From NCBI RefSeq assembly GCF_035222275.1, contig NC_085881.1:806001-870000 (forward strand): a stretch of DNA of 64,000 bases, read 5' to 3'. Numbering within the stretch: position 1 is the first letter of the stretch; each line of letters starts with the position of its first letter. This stretch comes from Podospora bellae-mahoneyi. Lineage: Eukaryota > Ascomycota > Sordariomycetes > Sordariales > Podosporaceae. The notes beneath the pieces were generated by a model. It had not been told where the DNA came from. It saw only the letters and a list, made by a program, of their open reading frames with translations, and made no database searches. The translations under genes were made by a program, and so were the position numbers. Below, in pieces: positions 42,149-51,196 of the stretch.

Positions 42149-44572
42149 TTAGTCGTAGCCGGCACCGCGTTGCCAAGGACTTGGGCTAGTGAATGTTAGC
42201 AAAGTTTCATCGGTTCTCCACCCAGAGATAACATACCTAGCGTTATTTTGTTGCCGGAAGGCGCCCGGACCTGGGCTGTTGTTCTGGTTTCGATAGGGCG
42301 GAGAGCCATCAAACGGACTGGGCGCCCGCATCGAGCCGTTGTCTTGGTACCTCGGCGGGCTGCGAGGTCCGTCGGCGGGGAAGAAGGGCATCGACGGATT
42401 AGCTGGAGATTGGGGGCGGTTGCCGTAGCCTTGGTTGTTGTAGTTCGACTGGGCGCCAAAGCTCTGGTTGGAGTGAGCGCCAAAGCTGTTGTTGGAGTGA
42501 GCACCAAAGCTCTGGTTAGAGTGAGCAGAAGGCACGCCGAGCCTCTCGGTCTGGCGCCGGAGCGAGTCCGATGTAATAGATTCGGCGTCATCGTCCAGGT
42601 CCATGCCCTTGTTGAAACCCTCCTTGCCGCCACGAGCGGTAGCCGCGAGCGCGTCCAGCTCGGTAGTCGTCGTGAGGTGCGTCTGAGACTTCATGAACGA
42701 GGTTCTGTCATCGGCCATGTAGGTGTAGCGGCCATCCGGGTTGTCGCGGAAGATGACAATGACAGTGGTGACAATGAGCATCAACAGCAAAACCAGCGCA
42801 AAGGAAGCATTAGCAATCCACAACACGACGCCCACAACGCCAGTGACGAGTCTGGGCTGGTTAAAGACCTCGGTGAAGATCATCAAAAAGATCGAGTTGA
42901 CAAAGTTGATGGCGCAGATGGCAATGTTGAAAGAGTTGGTGCTCTTGTCCATCCATGGGCGAAGGACGCTGGCGGCAATCAGGGCGCCGGCTTCAATGAT
43001 AAGAAAACCCACGGCCTGAACGGTTCCCGAGTGCTGCGCAAAGGCGATGAACATGGCCTTGAGTCCCAAGTAGCCAAGGTAGGGCAGGATGAAGTAGTAG
43101 GCGGAGGCTCTGAACTGCACGTAGAGGAAGCCCCACTTGTTAAGTGCCTGGGGGTCCGAGAAGAGGATATAGGCCGGGTTGTTGTGCATGACGATGGAGC
43201 GGCGGGCAATCATAATCACCTTGAAGGCGGCCCAGCAGAGCGTGGTCGTCATTCCGATCAGGAAAAAGACGGCCAGGACCATTAGGGCAGCCGAATCGTT
43301 CTGGGTGAACTCCCACAAGCACATGATGGCCATGGACGGGAACCCGATGAGGGTAAGACGGAACAAGATGCCCTTGAGGACCGTGAGCCAGCCGTTGCGG
43401 AAGTCGAGGAACTTGTCGCTGTCCATCATCTTATTCTTGACGGCCATCTCGCAGGCACCCTTGAAAGCGGCCACGGCCAGACTGACAAAAATGACCATCA
43501 AGCAGAAGAAGGCCACGCAAGTCATGAAAACATTGGTCGACTCGATGCCTGCGCGGAAGGCCACACGCTGGATCCCGTACACGATGTAACTGCCAGAGCT
43601 GGTCTCGATATTGGCGCGACGCATGAGGTCCCGCTTCATGGCTTGCCCGAGAGGCTCAGCGATGCTCCTCGGCATCATGGCCACAGAGCGCTTCGCGAGG
43701 CTCATACCAGCTTCGATAAAATCCAAAGATCGCTTCTCAACTTGCACGGAAACGGTCGTAAGCGAGTCGAAGATGGTGGCCGGAGTACCACCAGTGGCGC
43801 GCTGGTACCAGGTAAAGATGTCCTGCATGAACTCGAGACGAATGATTCCCATGCTCCACTGGAAATCCTGGGTCCACGACATGACAACAGGCGGCAGAGG
43901 CACACCAGTGAGACCAAGCATGGCCTGGGCCTGGAAGTAACCAAAGAGCGAGAGGGCGTTGGCAGCGACGTGGGAAGCGGCATTGTAGTGACCGAGACCA
44001 GACATGATAGCCGACGATGTGAGAGCCAAACCAGCGACAATGGCAGTAGCCCACTTGACACCAAGCAAATCCACCGTCTTTCCGTTGGAAATATCAGCCT
44101 CCACGCAAGCAACAGCGTTTCCTGCCTCGGGACCATCCGTCATGGTAAAAATCACCTTTACGGTGGCGTCGAGATCGGGGAAGTTATAGGCGATTCCAGG
44201 TACTTGTTCCAGGGCGTCACCGGTAACGGGAAGGTTGAAGTTGAGAGGAATCTTGCCTGCTGTCATGGGACAGAGACCAGCGAGACCCATATCGCATGGG
44301 CTGACTTTTTGCTTGATGATGGGGAAACCATAGGCCGAGACCTCGACATCGAAAGTGACGTTGCCCTGGACTGACGAGACAGCTACAATGTCGACGTTGG
44401 CTGTTTTGTTATTTGGTGTGAAGACGACCTTGAACAAGCTGGCGCTGAACAGCGAGTTTTCCTGACAAGAGTTGAGCGAGTTCGACTGGAGAATCGGCTC
44501 TGCCATTGCTGGTGCGACGAGCGCCGCGAGCGACGCGAAGGCCGCAACGGGCCGTGTTAAAGACAACCTCAT
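42149..44572 (-). CDS. FLC/TRP-like membrane protein with ML-like domain
   Basis: Exons 42237-44572 and 42149-42185; the 51-base intron (GTATGT ... ACTAG) is in frame and stop-free. Spliced product 790 residues, ending NASPSPWQRGAGYD. It starts MRLSLTRPVAAFASLAALVA, a signal peptide cleaved near AMA-EP. An ML-like lipid-binding luminal domain of about 140 residues follows (SCQENSLFSASLFKVVF, CDMGLAGLCPM), and then a TRP-like region with about nine helices (LGHYNAASHVAANALSLFGY, RIEFMQDIFTWY-type, TCVAFFCLMVIFVSLAVAAF). The cytosolic tail has four copies of an SNxSFGAH-type octapeptide. Fungal FLC proteins act in the ER in FAD import, calcium handling and wall integrity. Codon use is even along the gene. 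Confidence 0.92.
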   Translation of the reverse strand: MRLSLTRPVAAFASLAALVAPAMAEPILQSNSLNSCQENSLFSASLFKVVFTPNNKTANVDIVAVSSVQGNVTFDVEVSAYGFPIIKQKVSPCDMGLAGLCPMTAGKIPLNFNLPVTGDALEQVPGIAYNFPDLDATVKVIFTMTDGPEAGNAVACVEADISNGKTVDLLGVKWATAIVAGLALTSSAIMSGLGHYNAASHVAANALSLFGYFQAQAMLGLTGVPLPPVVMSWTQDFQWSMGIIRLEFMQDIFTWYQRATGGTPATIFDSLTTVSVQVEKRSLDFIEAGMSLAKRSVAMMPRSIAEPLGQAMKRDLMRRANIETSSGSYIVYGIQRVAFRAGIESTNVFMTCVAFFCLMVIFVSLAVAAFKGACEMAVKNKMMDSDKFLDFRNGWLTVLKGILFRLTLIGFPSMAIMCLWEFTQNDSAALMVLAVFFLIGMTTTLCWAAFKVIMIARRSIVMHNNPAYILFSDPQALNKWGFLYVQFRASAYYFILPYLGYLGLKAMFIAFAQHSGTVQAVGFLIIEAGALIAASVLRPWMDKSTNSFNIAICAINFVNSIFLMIFTEVFNQPRLVTGVVGVVLWIANASFALVLLLMLIVTTVIVIFRDNPDGRYTYMADDRTSFMKSQTHLTTTTELDALAATARGGKEGFNKGMDLDDDAESITSDSLRRQTERLGVPSAHSNQSFGAHSNNSFGAHSNQSFGAQSNYNNQGYGNRPQSPANPSMPFFPADGPRSPPRYQDNGSMRAPSPFDGSPPYRNQNNSPGPGAFRQQNNARYVISGWRTDETLLTFTSPSPWQRGAGYD

Positions 44573-47121
44573 GGTGACCAACAATCGATTCAGATGACAG
44601 ACGGCAGTCTAAGCAACCTGTGCTTTTTTAGAGAGTCGGGAGTTGGCGTGAGGTGGGTGAGTGGTGCGGCGTAGTTGGTTTGTTTACTCGGTTTGAACCA
44701 GTCGCTTCTTTTGCGGTTGTCCGTTGCTTTGTCCGTCGAGTTTGCAAACCCGTGAGCCGCCAGCGTGCAGGTGTCGGTAGAGAGAGCCAGTATTTTTGGT
44801 AAATAAACAGACTGGAAGATGAAGAACAGCTAAACGAGGCGCTGAGAGAAATTTCGAAGGGAAACCAGGGAAGAATGCGGAATGAAGACGGCGTCGAGTG
44901 AAGAGGCGCGCGCGCTGTGAGAATCGAAGGCGGGTTACTTTTGGTGTCGATTGTTGGCAGGGAGAATAGTAAAAAAAGCGAGAGTATGCTGCCAAACAAC
45001 GGCGACCAGTTGGCTAGTTACGCCAATGCTGAGAATTCCGCCACCTTTTCTCTCAAAAACGACAGTGAGAAGAAGGAGATTTTGCAATCATCAAGCGGTT
45101 GCAAAAATCCATGTGGTGGTGAGAGGTGGAAATGGAAGTCTGAGTGAGAGAAGCGGAAGACGAGGGAGCATTTGGGATTAGGGGGGTCTGAGAGGAAACG
45201 GGGGACACAGCGCTTGTGTCGCCGTGCAGCAGGTCTTCTGTCGTAATGAGCGCACGGGGGGGAGCGGGAAGCGCCAATGCCTGCCAACCGTCTCTGCCAG
45301 GGTAGCGCCCGTTAATGCACGCTTGGAGATGAGATCGCCATGTTAGTGCACAACGATACAAATGTCATGACTTGTGCCCAACGGCGGGTCGACCGCTATC
45401 TCGTGGCCAGGTGTTACAGACTGGGCTCTAACAGTTCAACCTCACAGCGCGTAGCCGAGACCGTCGAACCCCTTATTGCTCAATGCAGTGCTACTGTCGG
45501 AGAATTCGATTTCTTCATCGACATACATGATGAATGGGTATTTCTCATGAGCAAAACAACAGAATGAAGAGACATTCGTATTGCATTCCAAGAGTCTTGA
45601 CGCTTTCTTGGGAGGCGCTGGGCGAGACTTGGGAGGAATCGCCAAGCAGGGAATTTTGAACATGTTGTTCACGAGTTCCGTCATAGCATTCCGTTCCCTC
45701 AACGGTGAGAGGGTGCGATCATCAACACCGCCCCCCTCTTGCGAGCTTTCCAAGATCTTGTCTGCATCTTGCACACGCAAGCTCCATCTCTTTTCTGTCA
45801 CTACCAGCCACCAAACCGATAGAAAACGTTGCAAGTCCATCCTAGAAATCGGATACGGATTGTAATGAAGGGGACTTGCACAGCCCCCCCACCAATATCC
45901 CGGCAATGAAACGGGAGCGCCCCCCCGCTTCAAAAAGCTCGCTCCGGTCCACGTTTCTGATCAGTCCGTTTTGTCCGTGTTGGTCGCCATGATCACGGCT
46001 CGTTTTGGGTGGGAAATCGACAGGCAAGAGCAAGAGATGTCATTTGTTTATTTACCACTTCCCTGGTTCACAGGAGGCAGCCTTCATGATGTCTGCAGAT
46101 GCGGTGGCGGCCAATCAGGTCGTGACCCCTCCCTCTGATGACATGCCGCAGGTACAAGGTGGTGTGCCCCTCCAGGCTTCAAGGTCCAGACCACTGAGGG
46201 CGCCAAGAGTTATCCATGGGAAGACGAAATCGTCAGTCTCTTGGGTTTGTGATCCAGAGTTTGGACCTGGAGAAGAAAAGACAAATGGAGTTGTCAGTCC
46301 GGTCAGTTTGCTCCCGTCGAACGCACATCCATGGCGATCTCCCACTCTCAAACATTGGCGTCTCTCGGGAACTGCAGCATGCGAAACGTTCCATCTGATG
46401 TCCCCCCAAGGGTCCCTGTGGTTATCATTTTTTGGTCTGGCCCTCTCTTACGAGACCGCGAAAATGGTGATGGCAGTTGATGAGGCGGAGCATGTTTGCT
46501 CTCTTTTTAAGAGCTTGATTTTTGATGACCGGACAGCCTCTCCGGGGAGTGACGCTTGAGTATAAGTCGATACAGTTGAACCGAGCGCAGCGCTACTTGA
46601 CACATGTGGCTGCCGCTGGTCATCCCATGTTGAGCATGAGAAACGGCGACGGTGACACTCATCCTTCAAATAGCTTGGGCCTTCTTATATGGTGTCCCGT
46701 GAAGCCAAATGATCCTCTCACACGCACAGGCACGGCTCCCAGATTAAACAAGATGGACACAAGGTCCATCTGGCTCAAGGTCTTGATGGTCACTTACACA
46801 CAAACTTGGCAGGGGTTAGGGCCCAGAGAAAGAGGTTGTCTAACCTGACCTCTGACTTCCTTCGCTAGAGGGTTAGGGTCTGCATCAGCTTTATTAGGTG
46901 CACACGATAAGATACGTGTCTCCCACATGCCAATGACCTCATGTGAAGGTAGCTCTAAGCAACCACCCCCACCATCATCGCTAGCATCACCGTATAGACT
47001 AGACAGCTATCTGCGACTATCCTCACTGCATCTTGGAACAATCAACCGTTGAACCGTCTCTGAACCCAAGACCCTGTACCTAAACTCCCACCCATCCGCC
47101 CACCCGGCACCTCCGACAAAC
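44573..47121. promoter_or_regulatory. Divergent region between the FLC gene and oma1
   Basis: About 2.5 kb carrying both promoters. Frames of 163 (45442-45933, -) and 184 codons (46005-46559, +) exist but show no domain, no conserved-looking segment and no splice logic. Two GGGTTAGGG motifs lie at 46813-46821 and 46870-46878, about 250-310 bases before oma1. Confidence 0.45.
46813..46878 (+). promoter_or_regulatory. Two GGGTTAGGG motifs upstream of oma1
   Basis: GGGTTAGGG at 46813-46821 and again at 46870-46878, in the same orientation and 57 bases apart. Possible sites for a Tbf1/TRF-like factor; inferred from motif only. Confidence 0.4.
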
Positions 47122-48345
47122 ATGTTCCTCCTCCGCCGACCACCTCGGTTCAGACCATCCCGTATCTTCAGCCATGTCCCCTACCAAAAGCCAACACCCA
47201 GATCACCACCACCACCACCACCCTCACCATCACCACAATCCCTCCGCTCCTATCCCCAACCAAGATGGCACTCCACCAAACCCCCTCCCCCAGAAGAAGA
47301 GGAAATCCACCAGCGCATCATCCCCCACAAGCGCAACCCCTACAATCCCTCCAACATCCGCAACCCCTACTCCTACCGAACCTACAACAACGACCACTAC
47401 ATCCGCCTCCAAGCCGCCGAGCCCCTCCGCGGCCCATCAAAGATCACAACCACAGCCGTAATAGCCATTGCCACAACCGCCGGCCTCCTCTTTTACTTTG
47501 CGAACCTCGAAAAGGTGCCCGTGTCCAACCGCACCCGGTTCAACGTCTACGGACCAGACTCCTCCACCCTAAAGTCAGTAGCCGAGATGAGCTACAAGAG
47601 GTTGTTGATCGAACTGCAAGATCAAGGAGCGAGGATACTACCCGAGTGGGATCCACGGACTGTGAGAGTGAGGAGGGTGATGCAGAGACTCATTCCCTTT
47701 AGCGGAATGGGCGCGAATCAAGACTGGGAAATCTTCGTCATCGACGCCCCAAACCAAGCCAACGCTTTTGTCCTGCCCGGCGGAAAAGTCTTTGTGTTCA
47801 GCGGCATCATGAACCTCGCCCGAGGCGACAGTGCCCTCGCCACCGTTCTAGGCCACGAGATAGCCCACAATGTCGCTGGGCATTTTGGCGAGAGGCTGTC
47901 GCAGGACATTGGGAAGAATATCCTTTTGTTCAGTCTCATGCTGCTTGGGGGGGTGATTGGGATTGGGCCGTTGATTGCGGGGTGGTTTGGGACGAGCGTG
48001 ATTGATATCACTTTTGGGAATCCGATGAGCAGACTTCAGGAGACGGAGGCGGATTATATTGGGTTGATGATGATGAGTGAGGCGTGTTTTGACCCGAGGG
48101 ATGCGGTGGGGTTTTGGGGGCGGATGGAGATGGCGGGACAGAGGGAGGTTGCGAGGGGAGGGGTGGATGTACCGGAGTGGGCAAGCACGCATCCGAGCAA
48201 TGCTAATCGGATAAAGAAGATACAGGAGTGGCTGCCCGAGGCGATGAAGAAGAGGGAGGATAGTGATTGTAGTACTACGGGGTCGACGGCGGATGCGTTC
48301 AGGCGGGCGTTGGAGACGGGGGGGTTTATTATTATGGGGTGGTGA
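47122..48345 (+). CDS. oma1: Mitochondrial inner-membrane metalloprotease OMA1
   Basis: M48-type zinc protease of the inner membrane that cuts misfolded or stress-exposed membrane proteins and the dynamin-like fusion GTPase. 407 residues, no intron. An arginine-rich, proline-rich presequence (MFLLRRPPRFRPSRIFSHVP) is followed by a membrane helix at about 110-127 (TTAVIAIATTAGLLFYFANL). The catalytic motif HEIAH is at residues 245-249 (GHEIAHNVAGHFGER), and the third zinc ligand lies in ETEAD at 307-311. A second hydrophobic stretch LLFSLMLLGGVIGIGPLIAG lies between them. The WASTHPSNANRI block near the C-terminus is typical of the family. Third codon positions switch abruptly from C/A to G/T near codons 250-280. 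It neighbours mic12 and bL17m, both mitochondrial. Confidence 0.94.
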   Translation: MFLLRRPPRFRPSRIFSHVPYQKPTPRSPPPPPPSPSPQSLRSYPQPRWHSTKPPPPEEEEIHQRIIPHKRNPYNPSNIRNPYSYRTYNNDHYIRLQAAEPLRGPSKITTTAVIAIATTAGLLFYFANLEKVPVSNRTRFNVYGPDSSTLKSVAEMSYKRLLIELQDQGARILPEWDPRTVRVRRVMQRLIPFSGMGANQDWEIFVIDAPNQANAFVLPGGKVFVFSGIMNLARGDSALATVLGHEIAHNVAGHFGERLSQDIGKNILLFSLMLLGGVIGIGPLIAGWFGTSVIDITFGNPMSRLQETEADYIGLMMMSEACFDPRDAVGFWGRMEMAGQREVARGGVDVPEWASTHPSNANRIKKIQEWLPEAMKKREDSDCSTTGSTADAFRRALETGGFIIMGW

Positions 48346-49004
48346 GGGGAGCGGTGTGTGGGAGGGAAAAGCGCCGTTCGAAGGGACAGGATTGTGATTT
48401 TCTAGCGTGGAGTTGGGGACATTTTGTTTTGCCACACGTGAGGGTATGTAACATGAAGGGCAGTGTATGAGAGAGGGATGTAAAGTAGTTGCTGGGCTGT
48501 CTACACCACTTGATCAATTTACAGAGGGAATAAATCATCCAAGAGCCGTCAACCATGGTTGCCATTGATCCGAGCCCAAACAAAGTCTTGGATACTAGAA
48601 TCAAATATCGGATAGGCGAACTGTCAAGCTCAGACTATGTATCATCTACAAGCACTGCAAGCCCGGATAGTGGATAGTTGAAGCTGAGATCTTATATTGG
48701 GAGTGGCATCATGGTGTTGCTTCAAGATATGTGACAAATCACTCTTTTAGAAATCTCTTGCCCGTGTGGCTCTTGTAATCATGAATCTCTAGATATCACC
48801 GGCCACACCCTCTCTTACAAGCCTTTACCCACAGCAAAACCACCAAGCAAGATGAATCCAAACGTCTCCACTTCGAAGGAACAACATCGTCCCTTTTCTC
48901 TATCATATCCATACCTATACAAATACTAAACACAGTGGTATCACTCCCCATTCCACTCCCCATTCCACTCCCTTTCCATTTCCTCTCCCCTTATCAACCT
49001 CCCC
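48346..49004. other. Convergent intergenic region, oma1 and mic12 3' ends
   Basis: About 660 bases, AT-rich in the middle. A short direct repeat of CCCCATTCCACT occurs twice near 48947-48970. No gene is seen. Confidence 0.5.
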
Positions 49005-49796
49005 TCAGATCAGCGCCAACCCCCCAAAATCCCTCTCATCAATCGGTTTATACCTCTCCGCCAAAACCTCCTCCACACTCCTCTCCAACCGCCTCTCCCT
49101 CTTCGCCTGGTCAAACCTCTCCGCCAGCGCCCTCTCAATCTCACTCACACCCTCCAACTTAGCCTCAAGCTTCCCCTCCAGCTTCTCCTCCGCCAAGTAA
49201 ACCTTTGCCTTTGCCTTTCCATAAACCTCCTTCCCCTTCTCCACCGTCCTCTCAACAACCTCACCAATCTTTTTTTCTGCTCTAAAAAGTCCCTTCTCAG
49301 CCGTCTGCCATCCTTCTCTGCTTGCGTCTGCTACTCGCTCCTTGATGGCGGGGGCATTATGCGCCAGGTCGACGACGGCGGAGGAGGCGGTTGATTCGAT
49401 AGCGGGGGAGTGGGACTGGGCCCAGTTTACTGCGGCGATGACCTCTGAGTTCCAGCGGGACTTTGCTTCTTCTAGGAAGGAGGTGGTGGTTGAGGCGAGG
49501 GTTTGGCGGGGGATGTAGGTGTGTGTGCCGTCGGTGGTGATGTAGGATGATTTGCGGGGGGGGAGGGTGGAAGAAGACAGGGGGTTGAGGGTGTCGAGGG
49601 TGTGGGATTGGGAGCGGAGGAGGGTGGATTGGACTTCGCGGTTGCGGCGGTGGGTGTGGAGGGCTAGGTAGGTTAGGGAGAGGGTGAGGGTTAGGCCTCC
49701 GGTCTGTTTGTTGTGTGACTGGTTAGAAATGAATGGGAAGGGTAAAAAAGGGGAAGGGGGAAAGGGGGAACATGCGAAGCCGGCTATGAAGCCCAT
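49005..49796 (-). CDS. mic12: MICOS complex subunit MIC12 (AIM5 family)
   Basis: MIC12 helps build the MICOS complex at crista junctions of the mitochondrial inner membrane. Exon 1 is only 21 bases (49776-49796, MGFIAGF); exon 2 is 49005-49703. The 72-base intron begins GCATGT and ends AACAG, so it is a GC-AG intron. This junction is the only one that restores the family N-terminus MGFIAGF-TGGLTLTLSLTYL in phase; no GT donor gives the right frame. The product is 239 residues: a membrane segment at about 8-24, HRRNREVQSTLLRSQ just after it, the central LEEAKSRWNSEVIAAVNWAQ block of the family, and a long charged coiled-coil tail (EKKIGEVVERTVEKGKEVYG). It shares a 554-base divergent promoter with bL17m. 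Confidence 0.88.
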   Translation of the reverse strand: MGFIAGFACSPFPPSPFLPFPFISNQSHNKQTGGLTLTLSLTYLALHTHRRNREVQSTLLRSQSHTLDTLNPLSSSTLPPRKSSYITTDGTHTYIPRQTLASTTTSFLEEAKSRWNSEVIAAVNWAQSHSPAIESTASSAVVDLAHNAPAIKERVADASREGWQTAEKGLFRAEKKIGEVVERTVEKGKEVYGKAKAKVYLAEEKLEGKLEAKLEGVSEIERALAERFDQAKRERRLERSVEEVLAERYKPIDERDFGGLALI

Positions 49797-50350
49797 TTTG
49801 GTATCTGTCGGTGGTGATGATGGTATGAACCCTGAAGGTGCGCGATTAGGGGAGGAGCGCGCAAAGGCGCAACGCGGTGACCCGGCGGTCGGAGGTTATG
49901 CGATGCTCAAAGGCAGGAAGGAATGGAAAAGCTGCAGTTAATTGACCCTTCCCCAACTGAAGCGCATGTTGTTCAGATAACCGTTGCAAGCAACAAGTCC
50001 ACGAAGTGACGTAGAGAGATGGGCTTGTGAACAACAGCAAACAGGGACCCAAGGGGCACCCGGGCTTGGCACTCATCCCGACACCGTTGGCCCCCACTTG
50101 TAGCTTTTGCGCTCCCGGCCGGCAAAAGAGACGCCCGGCGCTGATAAGATCAAAAATTCATAGGTACCGTACCGGAGCGCAAAGACACATAACACACCAG
50201 TTGCCCATCCCGCCGAGGCGCATCCGAACCCACCCACCATCCCGGCGCACCCATTGACGACGACGACGACGACAACTTTGATACCCCAGCCTTCCCACCC
50301 CCAACCTCCCCACCTCTAACCTACCTACCCCCCCAAAACAAACCTTCAAA
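49797..50350. promoter_or_regulatory. Shared promoter of mic12 and the bL17m gene
   Basis: 554 bases between two divergent mitochondrial-protein genes, which could allow joint control. The side next to the ribosomal protein gene is C-rich and pyrimidine-rich (about 50282-50345), as in leaders of fungal ribosomal-protein genes. Confidence 0.5.
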
Positions 50351-50983
50351 ATGGCCGGCGGCCACGTCAAATACCGCCACCTCTCCCGCACCTCCTCCCA
50401 CCGTCAAGCCCTCCTCCGCAACCTCGTCACCGAGCTCGTCCGCCAGGAGTCAATCCACACAACATGGCCCAAAGCCAAAGAAGCCCAGCGCCTCGCCGAG
50501 AAGCTCATCACCTATGCCAAAAAGAACAACGAAACCAGCAGGAGACAAGCCCAAGGCATCCTCTTTGTACGTCCCTTCCCCCTCCTCCCCTTCCCCACCG
50601 CCCCCTCTAACCAGCAAATATAGACCCCCGACGAACTAATGCCCAAACTCTTCGGCCCCATCCGCGAGCGCTACCTCAACCGCCCCGGCGGCTACACCCG
50701 CGTCCTCCGCACCATGCCCAAAAACAAGTTCGACCAGGGCGACTCCGCCATCCTCGAGCTAGTCGACGGGCCAAAGGACATGAGATTTGCCATCACCGCC
50801 GCCGCTGTGGCAAGAGACAGGAAATTGGGGACGGGACACACGGACATCACGATTAAGAATATCCAAAAGGTCACGCAGTTTAGGCCTGAGGGGAGGGATC
50901 AGTTTGAGGAGATGGTTGAAAAGGTTGCCGGGTTGCAGCTGAACATGAATGAGCTCAAGGACAAGGCGGTCAAGAAGGAGTAG
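50351..50983 (+). CDS. mrpl8: Mitochondrial large-subunit ribosomal protein bL17m
   Basis: Exons 50351-50566 and 50624-50983, with a 57-base intron (GTACGT ... ATATAG); 191 residues. The first 75 residues carry the bL17 signature: KYRHLSRTSSHRQALLRNLV, LVRQESIHTTWPKAKEAQRLAEKLIT and then AKKN. The middle has VLRTMPKNKFDQGDSAILELVDGP, as in fungal MRPL8, and a C-terminal extension is charged. No cleavable presequence is obvious, which is usual for this protein. Third-base use changes from C-rich to G-rich near 50810. Confidence 0.95.
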
Positions 50984-51196
50984 ATCAGACAAGATGGGTG
51001 TGTTTTGTATAATATGGGGGTGGGAAGGTGGTGGTGGGAAAAATGCGCGCAAACAATTCTTCACAAGTGTAATTTTACAAAACAGCTAGAACAGGTTGAA
51101 AACCACCGGAAGGTGGGGGGGGCAAAAACATAAAGAACGAGCAAAAACGATTAAAAACAAGATTGAATCTTCTCTATACGCATCCGGGTGAAGAGG

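Noticed and set aside
42248-43285. 345-codon frame on the strand opposite the FLC gene
   Set aside because: Shadow of a well-supported gene; the translation has no recognisable family and no promoter context.
45442-45933. 163-codon minus-strand frame between the FLC gene and oma1
   Set aside because: No family likeness and no supporting exon structure.
46005-46559. 184-codon plus-strand frame upstream of oma1
   Set aside because: No recognisable domain or conserved-looking block; it lies in a region rich in short frames on both strands.
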